Assembly (NCBI RefSeq): GCF_001548055.1 | Contig: NZ_AP014724.1 | Coordinates: 2,542,001-2,606,000 of the forward strand | Reading direction: 5' to 3' | Source: Sulfurospirillum cavolei | GTDB taxonomy: Bacteria; Campylobacterota; Campylobacteria; Campylobacterales; Sulfurospirillaceae | DNA: 64,000 nt | Part shown: positions 10,536 through 20,922 of the stretch, one piece after another | Layout: every line of letters starts with the position of its first letter | How positions within the stretch are numbered: position 1 is the first letter of the stretch | Translations under genes and position numbers: made by a program | The notes under the pieces: model-generated | Databases searched by the model: none | Told to the model about the DNA's origin: nothing | The model's input: only the letters and a program-made list of their open reading frames with translations

Positions 10536-13418
10536 ATGCTCACAAAAAATATGAAAACGATTGTATTTTGGCTGATTAGCCTCCCGTTGTTTTATACACT
10601 GTGCGGTTTCGTGATCCTTCCGTGGTGGGTACGCACACAACTTCCTTCGCTCCTGCACGAAAAAGTCGGCATTCTTCTCAGCGTCGAGCATGTTCGCTTT
10701 AACCCTTTTACGTTTGAAGTCAATCTCGAGTCCTTGGCACTGCTAGACTCTAATGCTACTAAAGCTCTTAGCATCGGACATGTCTATCTCAATTACGATC
10801 CTTCGGCTCTGTTTAAAAAAGAGTTTTCGATTAAAGCGGTTCACATCGACAATCCAGACATCGATCTAAGCCTCGATCAAGAAGGTTCGCTCAAACTTCT
10901 CAAACTTTTTCCTAACACGCAAACGCAAGAGCAAGAGAACAACGCATCCGAAACGACAACCTCTCTTACCATGCCGCTCATCGTCAAACATGTGGAAATT
11001 CACAATGCGCATACGCTTTTTCAAGACCCAAGGGGTGAACATCCTTTCCAATTTGAAATCGGACCTATCTCCTATACTGCCGATAATTTGAGTTTCTATA
11101 AAGACGATTTGAGCCTTCATGCGATCAAAGCCGTTTTACAAAATGAAGAAAAACTCTCCATCGCGAGCAGCCTTATTATTGAACCGCTTATTTTTTACGG
11201 AGAACTTAACCTAACGAAGCTACCGCTTTCTACGCTTTGGGGTTACACCTTAAGCGCTCTTCCCGCAAAGCTCTCTAAAGGCGATCTAACGCTTCGCATT
11301 CCTTTCTGGATCGATTTAAGTAAAAACTCGCCTTCCGTGCTCATCGAAAAAGGCTCTTTACTGGTCGAAAATACCGAATTTACCGACGCAAATCAATCCG
11401 TAATCCAAATCCCTTCACTCAAGTTAGACGGAATCGATTTTGATCTACAGGCTTCACATGTCACTATTGCGGAAGCATCTTTGACGCAACCGAATATTCG
11501 TTTGCAACTTGAAAAAGCGTATCACGTCAATTTTGAGAGATTGTTTACGCCCGCTTCCAAGACAAACCCAACAGACAAAAACACAGCAACCTCATCCTCT
11601 TCCACTACGTCTTCGCCGTGGAGCTTTGCACTCCGTCGACTTTACGTCGATTCGGCTCGCGTACATGTCGTCGATCAAAACGTGAAATCTTCGCCTATCG
11701 ATTGCGCTCCGCTTTCTTTAATCGTCGATAATATCACCAACGATACCCATCAAACGATTGCATTCGATCTCAACGGCACGATCGATAAAGAGGCTTCTTT
11801 GAAGCTCAAAGGCACGTTTCTTCCCGCTCGTTCCTCCTTGGATATGCGCATTGTCGCCGATACGCTCTCGTTAGAAAAAACACAACCTTATCTCAAACCC
11901 TTTACGACGGCATTGATCCAAGACGGCTACGTTTCGCTCGATACGCTACTTAAGGCCTCGTTTGATCAACAAACCAAGCTCGACGTTCAAGGCGATATCA
12001 CGGTTTCAAAGTTTTCGCTTGCAGATCGCTTTAAAACACCTTTGGTTGCGTGGGAGAGCTTGAATTTAAGCGCATTATCGTATACCTTAGACCCTGAAGT
12101 AATGCGTATTCAAAAAATAATGCTTGACAAACCTTACGTAAATTTGGATATTAAAAAAGACCATAGCACGAATTTTGCCGACCTTCTTGTCCAACAAAAA
12201 GCCCCTCCTACGACGACTCACGATCAAAAATCCGTCTCCAAAGAGAGTGCTTTGACGCTTTTTTTAGGCAATATCTCTTTAAAAAGAGGAACGGCGCATT
12301 TTCAAGACGCTACATTGCCGATCCCTTTTGCAACATTTGCGGATAATCTCAACGGCTCACTCTCCACGCTCGATACGAAAAGTACAAAGCCTTCGACTCT
12401 CAAAATAGAAGGAAAAGTCGATAAATACGGCTATGCAAAAATCGACAGTACCCTATTGCCCTTCGACATCAAAAACCATGCCAATCTCAAAATAATCTTC
12501 AAAAACATCGCGATGCCTAAATTGACGCCTTATTCTGGAAAATTCGTCGGATATGCGATTAAAGAAGGAAAACTTTCGTTGGATTTGAACTATAAAATTA
12601 AAAAAGGGCTCATGGAGGGTCAAAATAAGATCAATTTAGACTCTTTGGTCTTAGGAGAAAAGATCGAAAGCGAAGATGCCCTCAATCTACCGCTAGACTT
12701 AGCGATAGCACTTTTAAAAGATTCAAAAGGACAAATTGATCTGGATCTTCCGGTCAGCGGAGATCTTAACGATCCGGAGTTTCGTTACGGAAGCGTCGTT
12801 TGGAAAGCAATCGGCAATCTCATCGGAGGCATCGTTACCTCTCCATTTAAACTTTTAGGCTCTCTTTTGGGCATTGAAGCCGAAAATCTTCAAAGTATCG
12901 ACTTCGCGGCGGGTGAAGCCGTACTGATTGCTTCGGAAGAAGAGAAAATGGCACAGTACCGACAAATTTTGGAAAAACGATCCGCCTTAAAGTTGCTTAT
13001 TACTCCTAGCTATAACGAAACACTCGATATGCAGGCTTTAAAAGAAAACAACATAACCGCACAAATCGAACAAAAGCTCTCTAAAAATAGCACGGAAGAC
13101 GCTTATGCCCGAGCCGTGCAAAAACTCTTCGTTCAAAAATACGGAGACGATGCGTACGGTACGCTAATGAAACAGTGCAAGGAAGAACAACTTGATCCTC
13201 CCGCTATTAACGATCGCCTAATCGCTAAAATTGCCGAAACGGTCGTAATCGATCCCGCAGTCCTTCACGCCCTTGCTCAAAAGCGCGCCGAGGCGATTGT
13301 CCAAAAGCTTGCAAAATCCTATAACATCGCTCCCGAAAGACTCATTAAACAAGAGGTACAAGCGGTAGACGCACAGCGAGAATCATGGATTGGGTGTGCA
13401 ATTTCCATTAGCAATTAA
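10536..13418 (+). CDS. DUF748 / AsmA-like envelope protein
   Basis: A 960-residue protein with an N-terminal membrane anchor (about residues 9-30) followed by a very long periplasmic region. The segment after the anchor (HVRFNPFTFEVNLESLAL) and the blocks around residues 480-760 match my memory of DUF748, a relative of AsmA-type bridge proteins that may move phospholipids or affect outer-membrane assembly. A Ser/Thr-rich linker lies near residues 345-360. The last ~180 residues are charged and helical, perhaps cytosolic or OmpA-like in role. It stands alone, with its own promoter, facing bcp at its 3' end. The molecular function is inferred only from family resemblance. Confidence 0.8.
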   Translation: MLTKNMKTIVFWLISLPLFYTLCGFVILPWWVRTQLPSLLHEKVGILLSVEHVRFNPFTFEVNLESLALLDSNATKALSIGHVYLNYDPSALFKKEFSIKAVHIDNPDIDLSLDQEGSLKLLKLFPNTQTQEQENNASETTTSLTMPLIVKHVEIHNAHTLFQDPRGEHPFQFEIGPISYTADNLSFYKDDLSLHAIKAVLQNEEKLSIASSLIIEPLIFYGELNLTKLPLSTLWGYTLSALPAKLSKGDLTLRIPFWIDLSKNSPSVLIEKGSLLVENTEFTDANQSVIQIPSLKLDGIDFDLQASHVTIAEASLTQPNIRLQLEKAYHVNFERLFTPASKTNPTDKNTATSSSSTTSSPWSFALRRLYVDSARVHVVDQNVKSSPIDCAPLSLIVDNITNDTHQTIAFDLNGTIDKEASLKLKGTFLPARSSLDMRIVADTLSLEKTQPYLKPFTTALIQDGYVSLDTLLKASFDQQTKLDVQGDITVSKFSLADRFKTPLVAWESLNLSALSYTLDPEVMRIQKIMLDKPYVNLDIKKDHSTNFADLLVQQKAPPTTTHDQKSVSKESALTLFLGNISLKRGTAHFQDATLPIPFATFADNLNGSLSTLDTKSTKPSTLKIEGKVDKYGYAKIDSTLLPFDIKNHANLKIIFKNIAMPKLTPYSGKFVGYAIKEGKLSLDLNYKIKKGLMEGQNKINLDSLVLGEKIESEDALNLPLDLAIALLKDSKGQIDLDLPVSGDLNDPEFRYGSVVWKAIGNLIGGIVTSPFKLLGSLLGIEAENLQSIDFAAGEAVLIASEEEKMAQYRQILEKRSALKLLITPSYNETLDMQALKENNITAQIEQKLSKNSTEDAYARAVQKLFVQKYGDDAYGTLMKQCKEEQLDPPAINDRLIAKIAETVVIDPAVLHALAQKRAEAIVQKLAKSYNIAPERLIKQEVQAVDAQRESWIGCAISISN

Positions 13419-13420
13419 GA

Positions 13421-13441
13421 AGGCGCTTTATACGAGCGCCT
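13421..13441. terminator. Bidirectional hairpin between DUF748 gene and bcp
   Basis: A perfect 7-bp inverted repeat (AGGCGCT at 13421-13427, AGCGCCT at 13435-13441) with a 7-base loop. It sits directly after the plus-strand stop and includes the last codons of bcp on the minus strand. No strong T run is present in either direction. Confidence 0.5.
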
Positions 13442-13892
13442 CCAATGCTTTTTTCACTTCACTTGCGTGATCTTTCACTTTGACGTTAGACCAAATCTGT
13501 GCGATTTTTCCCTCGGGGTCGATCAAAAACGTCGAACGCACGATCCCCATATACTCTTTGCCGCAAAACTTTTTCAGTTGCCATACGCCGTAGCGTTGTG
13601 CGATCTGGGTGGTTGAATCGGACAAAAGCGTAATGTCTAATTTTTGCTTTGCGATAAACTTTTGATGCGACGCCGTGCTATCGGGGCTAACGCCCAAAAC
13701 GACCGCTCCTAGAGTGTCAAATTGCGGCAAAGTTGCCGTAAAATCGCATGCTTCCGTTGTACATCCGGGGGTGTTATCTTTGGGATAAAAATAAAGAACA
13801 ATCCACTTCCCCGCCAAATCGCGAAGCGAAATTTCAACGTCGTCTTGGTTGGGAAGCGTTAATTCGGGGGCATTATCGCCGATCTTAAGCAT
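13428..13892 (-). CDS. bcp: Peroxiredoxin of the Bcp/PrxQ type
   Basis: A 154-residue thiol peroxidase that reduces hydrogen and lipid peroxides using thioredoxin. The motif FYPKDNTPGCTTEACDF holds the peroxidatic cysteine (C44) and, five residues later, the resolving cysteine (C49), the PrxQ arrangement. The ATG at 13892 is preferred over a TTG at 13895, because AAGGAT stands at proper spacing upstream. Thioredoxin and its reductase, the likely electron donors, are encoded at 20923-22306. A TTACATGT site lies just upstream (13902). Confidence 0.95.
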   Translation of the reverse strand: MLKIGDNAPELTLPNQDDVEISLRDLAGKWIVLYFYPKDNTPGCTTEACDFTATLPQFDTLGAVVLGVSPDSTASHQKFIAKQKLDITLLSDSTTQIAQRYGVWQLKKFCGKEYMGIVRSTFLIDPEGKIAQIWSNVKVKDHASEVKKALEALV

Positions 13893-14008
13893 CAATCATC
13901 CTTACATGTAGAATTTTTGTAGCATCTTAACATAGATTCACACGATCTTCTTTAAGATGACGGTATTGATTTTAACCCTAAAACTATCTTTAATTAAAGT
14001 TTAGCTAC

Positions 14009-14014
14009 TATAAT
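14009..14014 (+). promoter_or_regulatory. Putative -10 box for the ilvE operon
   Basis: TATAAT in an AT-rich region 37 bases upstream of the ilvE ATG. It is the only good promoter-like site before the five-gene run ilvE to the second DUF2393 gene. Confidence 0.6.
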
Positions 14015-14050
14015 TTCTCTTTACAAACGACTTCACGATAAGGCTAGACA

Positions 14051-14965
14051 ATGGATAAAGCACAATTTATTTGGATGGACGGCAAACTAGTTGCGTGGGA
14101 TGATGCAAAAGTACATATTTTAACCCATACGCTTCACTACGGTAACGGTGTTTTTGAAGGTACCCGCGCTTACATGACCAAAGAAGGTTTGGCCGTTTTC
14201 AAGCTTAAAGAACACACGAAACGCCTCTTAAACTCGGCAAAAATTACACGCATTAAGGCAAATTTTTCACAAGAAGAGTTAGAACAGGCTCACCTTGAAC
14301 TTTTAAGAGCCAACCGTTTTACCGCCAACGTTTACATTCGCCCTCTCATTTACCTCGGATACGGCGTCATGGGACTTAATCATATCCAAGCACCCGTTAA
14401 TACGGCTATTGCGGCATGGCAATGGGGAAGCTACCTCGGCGACGAAGGATTGGAAAACGGCATTCGCGTTAAAATCTCCTCGTTTACCCGAAATCCTGCC
14501 AAATCAATGATGGGAAAAGCCAAATCGGCTGCGAATTATCTCAATTCACAAATGGCCAAATACGAAGCTTTGGAAGCCGGCTACGAAGAAGCTCTTTTAC
14601 TTGACGACGAAGGATTTATCGCCGAAGGTAGCGGAGAGTGCTTTTTTATCGTTCGAAACGGTACGTTGATTACGCCTCCAAACGATACGTCTTTAGAAAG
14701 CATTACGCAAGCGACCGTACTGGATTTGGCTAAAGAAGCGGGTATCCCTATCGAGCGTAGACGTATCACTCGCGATGAAGTGTATATCGCAGACGAAGCA
14801 TTTTTTACGGGAACCGCCGCAGAAGTAACGCCGATTAAAGATGTCGATAACTATGTCATCGGCGATGGAAAACGCGGATCTATAACCCGTCAACTTCAAG
14901 AGGCTTATTTTGACGTTGTTTACGGACGCAATCCAAAATACAAGCACCTCTTAACATTTATTTAA
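14051..14965 (+). CDS. ilvE: Branched-chain amino acid aminotransferase
   Basis: A 304-residue fold-type IV PLP enzyme that performs the last step of valine, leucine and isoleucine synthesis. Family marks are the N-terminal THTLHYGNGVFEGTRAY, the PLP lysine region MGKAKSAANYLNS, and EGSGECFFIVRNGTL. Length is normal for IlvE (about 300). It leads the operon; the SPFH gene begins 17 bases after its stop. Confidence 0.96.
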   Translation: MDKAQFIWMDGKLVAWDDAKVHILTHTLHYGNGVFEGTRAYMTKEGLAVFKLKEHTKRLLNSAKITRIKANFSQEELEQAHLELLRANRFTANVYIRPLIYLGYGVMGLNHIQAPVNTAIAAWQWGSYLGDEGLENGIRVKISSFTRNPAKSMMGKAKSAANYLNSQMAKYEALEAGYEEALLLDDEGFIAEGSGECFFIVRNGTLITPPNDTSLESITQATVLDLAKEAGIPIERRRITRDEVYIADEAFFTGTAAEVTPIKDVDNYVIGDGKRGSITRQLQEAYFDVVYGRNPKYKHLLTFI

Positions 14966-14982
14966 TTAACCAAAGGAACGAT

Positions 14983-16074
14983 ATGCCAGCAGATTTGAAC
15001 GACTATTTTAAGAAAAAAAATAACGGCGGCGGTTTTGGAGGCGGAGGCGACAACGACAATCGTACGCCTTTCAACGTCGAACCTCCCGATTTTATGAAAA
15101 ACTTGGGAAAGAAAGCCGGACTGATTTACGTCGTTATTGCGATCATCGTTATTTTTATTATCGCTAAACCGTTTGTGATTATTAATTCCGGCGAAATGGG
15201 AATTAAAGCGACGACGGGTAAGTTTGAACCGATTCCGATGGAACCGGGATTTCATCTTTTTCTTCCGTTTATTCAACAAGTTTTTATCGTCGATACGAAA
15301 GTACGTATTATGAACTACTCCTCGACCGAAGATTTGGGCGAAGTGGTACAACGCGGTTCCGGCATTAAACGCAATGCCGCAATTTCCGTTTTAGATGCTA
15401 GAGGTTTACCCGTTTCGATCGAACTGACCGTACAATACAAGCTCGAGCCTTCAACCGCACCGCAAACGATCGCAACATGGGGTATGTCATGGGAAGATAA
15501 AATCATCAATCCCGTCGTTCGCGATGTGACGCGAAGCGTTGTCGGTAAATTTAACGCCGAAGAACTTCCGCAAAAGCGCAATGAAATTGCCGTCAATATC
15601 GAAGAAGGTATTCGCAAAGCGATCGATGCCCAACCGGGTCAACCCGTCGAGCTTTTAACGGTTCAACTCCGTGAAATCGTACTTCCGGCTAAAATTAAAG
15701 AGCAAATTGAACGCGTACAAGTTGCACGCCAAGAAGTCGAACGTACAAAATACGAAGTCGAGCGCGCAAATCAAGAAGCCCTAAAACGCGCCGCCGAAGC
15801 GGAAGGTCAAGCCAAAGCCAGAGAGATTAACGCACAAGGTCAAGCCAATGCAATTAAGATCGAAGCGGATGCCGATGCTTATGCCAATAAAAAAATTAGC
15901 GAAAGCATCTCCGCTCCTTTGTTAAACCTCCGCCAAATCGAAGTTCAAGGCAAATTTAACGAAGCACTCAAAGAAAACAAAGATGCGAAAATCTTCTTAA
16001 CGCCGGGCGGCTCGGTTCCCAACATTTGGGTCGATACGAAAGATAGCCAAAAAGCTGTTAGCGTCGCCAAATGA
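14983..16074 (+). CDS. SPFH/prohibitin-family membrane protein
   Basis: A 363-residue protein with a glycine/asparagine-rich N-terminus (about residues 13-26), one membrane segment (about 46-65) and an SPFH/band 7 domain. A long Ala/Glu/Lys/Arg-rich coiled coil follows (about 230-310, with repeats such as [20 protein letters not shown]). Such proteins form membrane rings or scaffolds, and HflK/HflC relatives control FtsH. Only one copy is present and no partner lies beside it, so it is closer to a stand-alone prohibitin than an HflKC pair. Its stop overlaps the hisIE start by four bases. Confidence 0.9.
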   Translation: MPADLNDYFKKKNNGGGFGGGGDNDNRTPFNVEPPDFMKNLGKKAGLIYVVIAIIVIFIIAKPFVIINSGEMGIKATTGKFEPIPMEPGFHLFLPFIQQVFIVDTKVRIMNYSSTEDLGEVVQRGSGIKRNAAISVLDARGLPVSIELTVQYKLEPSTAPQTIATWGMSWEDKIINPVVRDVTRSVVGKFNAEELPQKRNEIAVNIEEGIRKAIDAQPGQPVELLTVQLREIVLPAKIKEQIERVQVARQEVERTKYEVERANQEALKRAAEAEGQAKAREINAQGQANAIKIEADADAYANKKISESISAPLLNLRQIEVQGKFNEALKENKDAKIFLTPGGSVPNIWVDTKDSQKAVSVAK

Positions 16075-16754
16075 GTACCGAACTTTTAAAAACAATCGAC
16101 TGGGGGAAATTTCCCCTTCTTCCGGTAATCGCTCAAGCGTATGATACGCAAGAAGTTCTGATGTTCGCATACATGAACGAGGAAGCGTTGAAACTGACGT
16201 TGGAGACGGGAATTGCGCACTACTTTTCGCGTAGTCGCCAAACGTTATGGAAAAAAGGTGAGACGAGCGGACATTTACAGTATGTCAAAGAAGCTTATTT
16301 AGATTGCGATAACGATACTTTGCTCATCAAAGTCAAACAAGAAGGCGTCGCATGCCATACGGGACGTATGTCGTGCTTTTTTAATCGCGTCGATATCGAC
16401 GAGGCACCTAAAGAGCCTCAGACCGCTATCGAAGCATATTCGATCGCCGATACACTCTATCACATTGTTCAAGAACGAAAACATGCCGATCCGAAAAGTT
16501 CTTACGTCGCTTCACTGCTTCAAAAAGGCGATAATAGCATGTTAAAAAAAGTCGTTGAAGAAGCGGGCGAATTTTGTTTTGCATGTAAAGACGGTGAGCA
16601 AGAAGCTATCATTTACGAAGCGGCGGATTTGATGTTCCATACGATTGTAGCACTCGGAGCAAAAAATATTCACCCCGATCGTATTAAACAAGAGCTTAAG
16701 CGTCGATTCGGCTTAAGCGGCATCGAGGAGAAAAACAGTCGCAATGCTCATTGA
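16071..16754 (+). CDS. hisI: Bifunctional phosphoribosyl-AMP cyclohydrolase / phosphoribosyl-ATP pyrophosphatase
   Basis: A 227-residue fusion (HisIE) for steps two and three of histidine synthesis. The HisI domain (about 1-118) shows [25 protein letters not shown] and the metal-binding DCDND and [13 protein letters not shown]. The HisE domain (about 125-225) shows KVVEEAGEF and EAADLMFH. The start ATGA overlaps the SPFH gene, and the end overlaps the next gene by 11 bases. No other his gene is present in the window. Confidence 0.96.
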   Translation: MSTELLKTIDWGKFPLLPVIAQAYDTQEVLMFAYMNEEALKLTLETGIAHYFSRSRQTLWKKGETSGHLQYVKEAYLDCDNDTLLIKVKQEGVACHTGRMSCFFNRVDIDEAPKEPQTAIEAYSIADTLYHIVQERKHADPKSSYVASLLQKGDNSMLKKVVEEAGEFCFACKDGEQEAIIYEAADLMFHTIVALGAKNIHPDRIKQELKRRFGLSGIEEKNSRNAH

Positions 16755-17280
16755 CGCGCTTAAAATTTCACTCTTAACCTATTTTAGAAATTTAGGTTTG
16801 TATGATTATCTAGCGTTTGCATGGCTTATCGTGACGTTTTTAACGCTGATTGCGTTTGCGATTTTGATCGCTAAACGCTCTTCAGCACTCTCCGTACTTA
16901 TTATTATTCTCTCTTTGATCTTCTTTGCCGTCTCACCTTTTTTGATTCATTACAAACTCAATGCACTTTTACGCCAAAACGTTACGGAAATTACCATGGT
17001 TAAAAAGCTCGTATTTTCCGATACCCTCATTGTCGAAGCCACCCTTCAAAACCTCTCCCAAAAGCCCTTCAAACGCTGTTTGATTCAAACAAGTGCAATC
17101 AAGCAAACTTCCGCAGAAGGAATTAAAGCTTGGATGACTCGATTAAAGCCTATCGCAAATCAGTCGATACTAGTCCAAGAGAGTCTTTCCCCGAATGAGT
17201 TGACGAATATTCGCATTCTCTTTGATGATTTTACCTATCAAGGAGATGTCAACGCTACTTTAAAGGCGGAATGTTATTAA
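16744..17280 (+). CDS. DUF2393-type membrane protein (first of two)
   Basis: A 178-residue protein with two adjacent membrane segments (about residues 23-43 and 48-68), followed by a ~110-residue soluble domain that should face the periplasm. It resembles the DUF2393 proteins of Campylobacter and relatives, whose function is unknown. It is followed nine bases later by a second protein of the same layout, so the pair looks like an old tandem duplication and may act together. The start overlaps hisIE. Confidence 0.75.
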   Translation: MLIDALKISLLTYFRNLGLYDYLAFAWLIVTFLTLIAFAILIAKRSSALSVLIIILSLIFFAVSPFLIHYKLNALLRQNVTEITMVKKLVFSDTLIVEATLQNLSQKPFKRCLIQTSAIKQTSAEGIKAWMTRLKPIANQSILVQESLSPNELTNIRILFDDFTYQGDVNATLKAECY

Positions 17281-17289
17281 GGAGACCCA

Positions 17290-17832
17290 ATGACTTATTT
17301 TACGATTTTACATTGGATTGCCGTTTCTATTATTGCCGTACTGTTTATCCTTTTTTTGGTTTTAACATTCCAAAACCGTGACGAGAAATCTTCTTTAGCG
17401 GCACCTATTTTAACCAACATCTTGGCAATGTCGATTCTCACTTTTTTCAGTATTTATGTTTTAGACAAATACACAAAATTGGCACAACTTGATAACGTAA
17501 TTCAGAAAAAAATGCTCGTGAACGAATCGTTTGCTATCAGCGGTCAAATTCGCAATATCGGGAATTTTCAGATTGCACAATGCACTTTAGAAGTCAAAGT
17601 TTCCAATAACGCTATCGAAAAGACGGGAACCGACAGTGCTATTTTTGTACCCAAATCGGCGTTAGATAGTTTATTTAAGCGCAAAGATGAAGATATCGGC
17701 GTCGAGACGACCAAAGAATTCGTCATTGCCGAAGATCTTCGTCCCGGAGAATTACGTAACTTTACGGTCTTTATGCGCTATCCGCCCTCTTTTAGCAAGC
17801 CTTATACGCGTTATGAACTTTTCTGCCATTAA
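17290..17832 (+). CDS. DUF2393-type membrane protein (second of two)
   Basis: A 180-residue protein with the same plan as its neighbour: two membrane segments (about 8-28 and 38-58), then a soluble domain whose LRPGELRNFTVFMRYPP parallels the [15 protein letters not shown] of the first copy. This supports common descent. A good AGGAG ribosome site precedes the ATG. The stop codon shares bases with the stop of the convergent radical SAM gene (TTAA at 17829-17832). Confidence 0.75.
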   Translation: MTYFTILHWIAVSIIAVLFILFLVLTFQNRDEKSSLAAPILTNILAMSILTFFSIYVLDKYTKLAQLDNVIQKKMLVNESFAISGQIRNIGNFQIAQCTLEVKVSNNAIEKTGTDSAIFVPKSALDSLFKRKDEDIGVETTKEFVIAEDLRPGELRNFTVFMRYPPSFSKPYTRYELFCH

Positions 17833-18791
17833 TATAACCAACCCTGATGGGCAAATGCTTGGCGAATAGCATACATTTGCCGATGTTTATCGTAACACCA
17901 ATCGGGTGCCAACAACGACGTATCGCCTATGCCGGCACTCACGCGCTGAATCATAACATGTGAAGGAAGAAGTGCTATCGCTTTAACGAGCGTATCAATA
18001 TAGACCTCTTCCGTAATCGGCGTAAACGTCCCTTTATTTAAATCATGCGCAAGAGCCGTTTTTTTGACGACATAAAGCGGATGAAACTTGAACGATTGTA
18101 CATCAAGGCTGAGTGCAAATTTGACGCTTTCAAGCATCATTTCCTGCGTCTCTTGCGGTAATCCGAAAATCATATGGGTGCAGACGTTCAATCCATACCG
18201 ACGCGTCATCTTAATACTTGAAGCAATATTGGCACTATCATGCCCGCGATTGATACGTTGCAACGTTGTATCAAAAGACGATTGCACGCCGTACTCCACC
18301 CAAATTTCATGTGTTTGCGCCAGCTCAGCCAAATAGTCTAAAATGTCCGGAGAAATGCTATCGGTACGTGTACCGATACTCAAACCGATAACGTCTTCAA
18401 AACCGAGAGCCTTCGTATACAATGCCTTTAACGTCTCTAAAGGAGCATACGTATTGGTAAACGATTGAAAATAGACGATAAATTTTTTTGCTCCAAACTT
18501 TTTACGTAAGCTATTTTGGGTTTTTTTAAATTGTGCCTCAAGCTGTAAAAGCTGAAAGTCTAAATAAGGGTTATGGGAAGTATTCGGTTGCAAAAAAAAA
18601 CGCTTCGGTTGTTCTTTGCTATGCCCCAAGTTGGGGCTAAAGGACTCGTTTTCGCAAAAAATGCATCCGCCTTTAGCCACACTCCCGTCAATATTCGGAC
18701 ATGTAAATCCAAAAATCGAGATCGGAACTTTATAAACGTTGACATTAAATTTTTCTCTAAAATACCGCCCCGCGGTTAAAATAGCGCGCAT
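17829..18791 (-). CDS. Radical SAM protein of the TIGR01212/YhcC family
   Basis: A 320-residue radical SAM enzyme. The N-terminal cluster motif is CPNIDGSVAKGGCIFC, with the longer spacing before the last Cys-x-x-Cys seen in this family and not the canonical CxxxCxxC. Family blocks GLSIGTRTDS, VEYGVQSSFD and HMIFGLPQETQEMM are present. The substrate is not established. The ATG overlaps the purF stop (TAATG), so it is translationally coupled to purF. Confidence 0.88.
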   Translation of the reverse strand: MRAILTAGRYFREKFNVNVYKVPISIFGFTCPNIDGSVAKGGCIFCENESFSPNLGHSKEQPKRFFLQPNTSHNPYLDFQLLQLEAQFKKTQNSLRKKFGAKKFIVYFQSFTNTYAPLETLKALYTKALGFEDVIGLSIGTRTDSISPDILDYLAELAQTHEIWVEYGVQSSFDTTLQRINRGHDSANIASSIKMTRRYGLNVCTHMIFGLPQETQEMMLESVKFALSLDVQSFKFHPLYVVKKTALAHDLNKGTFTPITEEVYIDTLVKAIALLPSHVMIQRVSAGIGDTSLLAPDWCYDKHRQMYAIRQAFAHQGWLY

Positions 18792-20128
18792 TATTTAATA
18801 AAATAGTTTCCATCAAAACTCACGAGCGAATAGTTCATATCGTTTCCGATGCTCTCTTTAAGGGCTTCAATACTTAAAAAAGCTAACGAATCGGCTCCGA
18901 TATACTCGCGTACTTCTTCCACGTTTTTGTTGGCACTGATCAGCTCTTTGTAGCTTGGAGTATCAATACCGTAAAGACAAGGATGCTCGATCGTAGGAGA
19001 AGCGATACGCATGTGAACTTCCGCCGCACCGGCACGTTTGAGCATTTTTACAATCTGTCGCGACGTTGTTCCTCGAACGATACTGTCGTCAATTACGACG
19101 ATTTTTTTACCTTCTAGAATTTTATGAATCGGAGAGAGTTTAAGTTTAACTTTTAAATCGCGTACCGCTTGCGTAGGCTCGATAAACGTTCTACCGACAT
19201 AGTGGTTACGCACAATCGCCATTTCAAAAGGTATACCGCTTTGTTGAGCGTAGCCTAATGCCGCACTCACGCCGCTGTCTGGAACGGGAATCACGAAATC
19301 CGCTTTTACGGGTGATAGATCCGCCAATTTCATTCCCATTCGTTTACGCGCCGCATAAACGTTTTTGCCTTCGATCACGCTATCGGGACGAGCGAAATAG
19401 ATAAATTCGAAAGCACAAATATGCGGGTCGGGTTCAAAAAGTTGAATGCTTTCAAACGCTTCTTGTCCGTGTCTAAAAATAACCATTTCCCCCGGTCTGA
19501 CGTCTCGAATAAATTCGGCATCAACCAAATCTAGCGCACATGTTTCACTGGCAACGATGTAGCCGCCCTCTTTGAGCTTTCCGATCGAAAGCGGTCTAAC
19601 CCCGTAACGATCACGGATTGCAAACATCTTGGAACGACTTTGAATCAAAAGACAATACGCACCCTTAATGACGTTTAACGCTTCGACAATACGGTCTTTA
19701 AGTTTATCCTGTTGAGAACGTGCAATCAAATGAATGATATTTTCGGTATCCATCGAAGATTGAAAAATAGCACCTTGTTCAATGAGGCGACTGCGCACTT
19801 CATGCTTATTGATCAAATTTCCGTTATGCACGATCGAAATATCGCCGAGTTTATAACTTGCAGCAACCGGTTGCGCATCTTTAACCGAATCGCTTCCTGC
19901 GGTTGAATAACGGTTATGACCGATTGCCATATCGCCGTCTAGAAAAGTGAGTTTTGTTTCGTTAAAAACTTCGGTAACAAGTCCGTTATCTTTAATCGTA
20001 CGGATTCTTTTTCCGTCACTTGAACTGATTCCTGTTGCCTCTTGACCTCTATGTTGCATCGCAAATAACGCATAATACGCTATTTTGGAAGCATGTTTTA
20101 CATCAAATACACCGACAATTGCACACAT
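18791..20128 (-). CDS. purF: Amidophosphoribosyltransferase
   Basis: A 445-residue enzyme for the first committed step of purine synthesis (PRPP plus glutamine to phosphoribosylamine). It is an N-terminal nucleophile glutaminase with Cys2 exposed after Met1 (MCAIVGVFD), so no propeptide is needed. NRYSTAG and HNGNL belong to the glutaminase domain, and the PRPP-binding motif KKIVVIDDSIVRGTTS is near residue 335. It follows dapB by 14 bases. Confidence 0.97.
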   Translation of the reverse strand: MCAIVGVFDVKHASKIAYYALFAMQHRGQEATGISSSDGKRIRTIKDNGLVTEVFNETKLTFLDGDMAIGHNRYSTAGSDSVKDAQPVAASYKLGDISIVHNGNLINKHEVRSRLIEQGAIFQSSMDTENIIHLIARSQQDKLKDRIVEALNVIKGAYCLLIQSRSKMFAIRDRYGVRPLSIGKLKEGGYIVASETCALDLVDAEFIRDVRPGEMVIFRHGQEAFESIQLFEPDPHICAFEFIYFARPDSVIEGKNVYAARKRMGMKLADLSPVKADFVIPVPDSGVSAALGYAQQSGIPFEMAIVRNHYVGRTFIEPTQAVRDLKVKLKLSPIHKILEGKKIVVIDDSIVRGTTSRQIVKMLKRAGAAEVHMRIASPTIEHPCLYGIDTPSYKELISANKNVEEVREYIGADSLAFLSIEALKESIGNDMNYSLVSFDGNYFIK

Positions 20129-20142
20129 ACGCTTCTACCTTT

Positions 20143-20910
20143 TTAAAGACCCAAACAATCGCTAATCGTATAGAGACCGTTTGGTTGATGGACGATCCAT
20201 TTCGCCGCTTTAATCGCGCCTTTTGCAAAGGTATCGCGACTGGTCGCCGTATGGTTCATCTCTATAAATTCCCCGTCATTATAAAAACCGACGGTATGGC
20301 GACCGACGATATCGCCTCCGCGTAATGCCATAATTGCAATTTCATTTTTACTACGTTCACCGATCAATCCGTTACGCCCGCTAACGCGCACGTCGTCCAA
20401 AACCAATCCTCGAGCGCGTGCGGCATGTTCACCGAGCGTCAAAGCCGTTCCGCTTGGAGCGTCTTTTTTATGGCGATGATGCTGTTCTACGATTTCGATA
20501 TCAAAATCGCTTAGGCTTTTGGATGCGAGTTCGACCAAACGATTTAAAACCGCAACGCCTAGAGACATATTGGTCGAATATAAAATCGGCATATGATTAG
20601 CCGCTTCTTTTAAAAGATTATGCTGATGTTCGTTTAATCCGGTCGTACCGATGACAAGAGGAGTAGGAGATTTGAGTGCATTTTCCAATAAAGTTTCCGT
20701 CCCTGTCGCAATCGTAAAATCGATCACGACATCGCTTCGCTCTAACAAAATACTCACGTCGTTTGTCGTGGAAATTTCCGAAGGTACGGAAAAACTAAAC
20801 GCCTCAATAGCATGTAAAATATAAGGACGGGCTTGAGCGTCTTTCATAAGATTTTCAATTAATAATCTTCCGACTCTACCGGTTGAGCCGTGAATTCCGA
20901 CATTGATCAT
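20143..20910 (-). CDS. dapB: 4-hydroxy-tetrahydrodipicolinate reductase
   Basis: A 255-residue enzyme that reduces the dihydrodipicolinate precursor in lysine and diaminopimelate synthesis. The N-terminal dinucleotide motif is GIHGSTGRVGR. The catalytic segment EIVEQHHRHKKDAPSGTAL contains the His pair and the Lys, with the PSGTA substrate loop. It begins 12 bases after trxB and precedes purF. Confidence 0.96.
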   Translation of the reverse strand: MINVGIHGSTGRVGRLLIENLMKDAQARPYILHAIEAFSFSVPSEISTTNDVSILLERSDVVIDFTIATGTETLLENALKSPTPLVIGTTGLNEHQHNLLKEAANHMPILYSTNMSLGVAVLNRLVELASKSLSDFDIEIVEQHHRHKKDAPSGTALTLGEHAARARGLVLDDVRVSGRNGLIGERSKNEIAIMALRGGDIVGRHTVGFYNDGEFIEMNHTATSRDTFAKGAIKAAKWIVHQPNGLYTISDCLGL

Positions 20911-20922
20911 ACGTCTGATTCC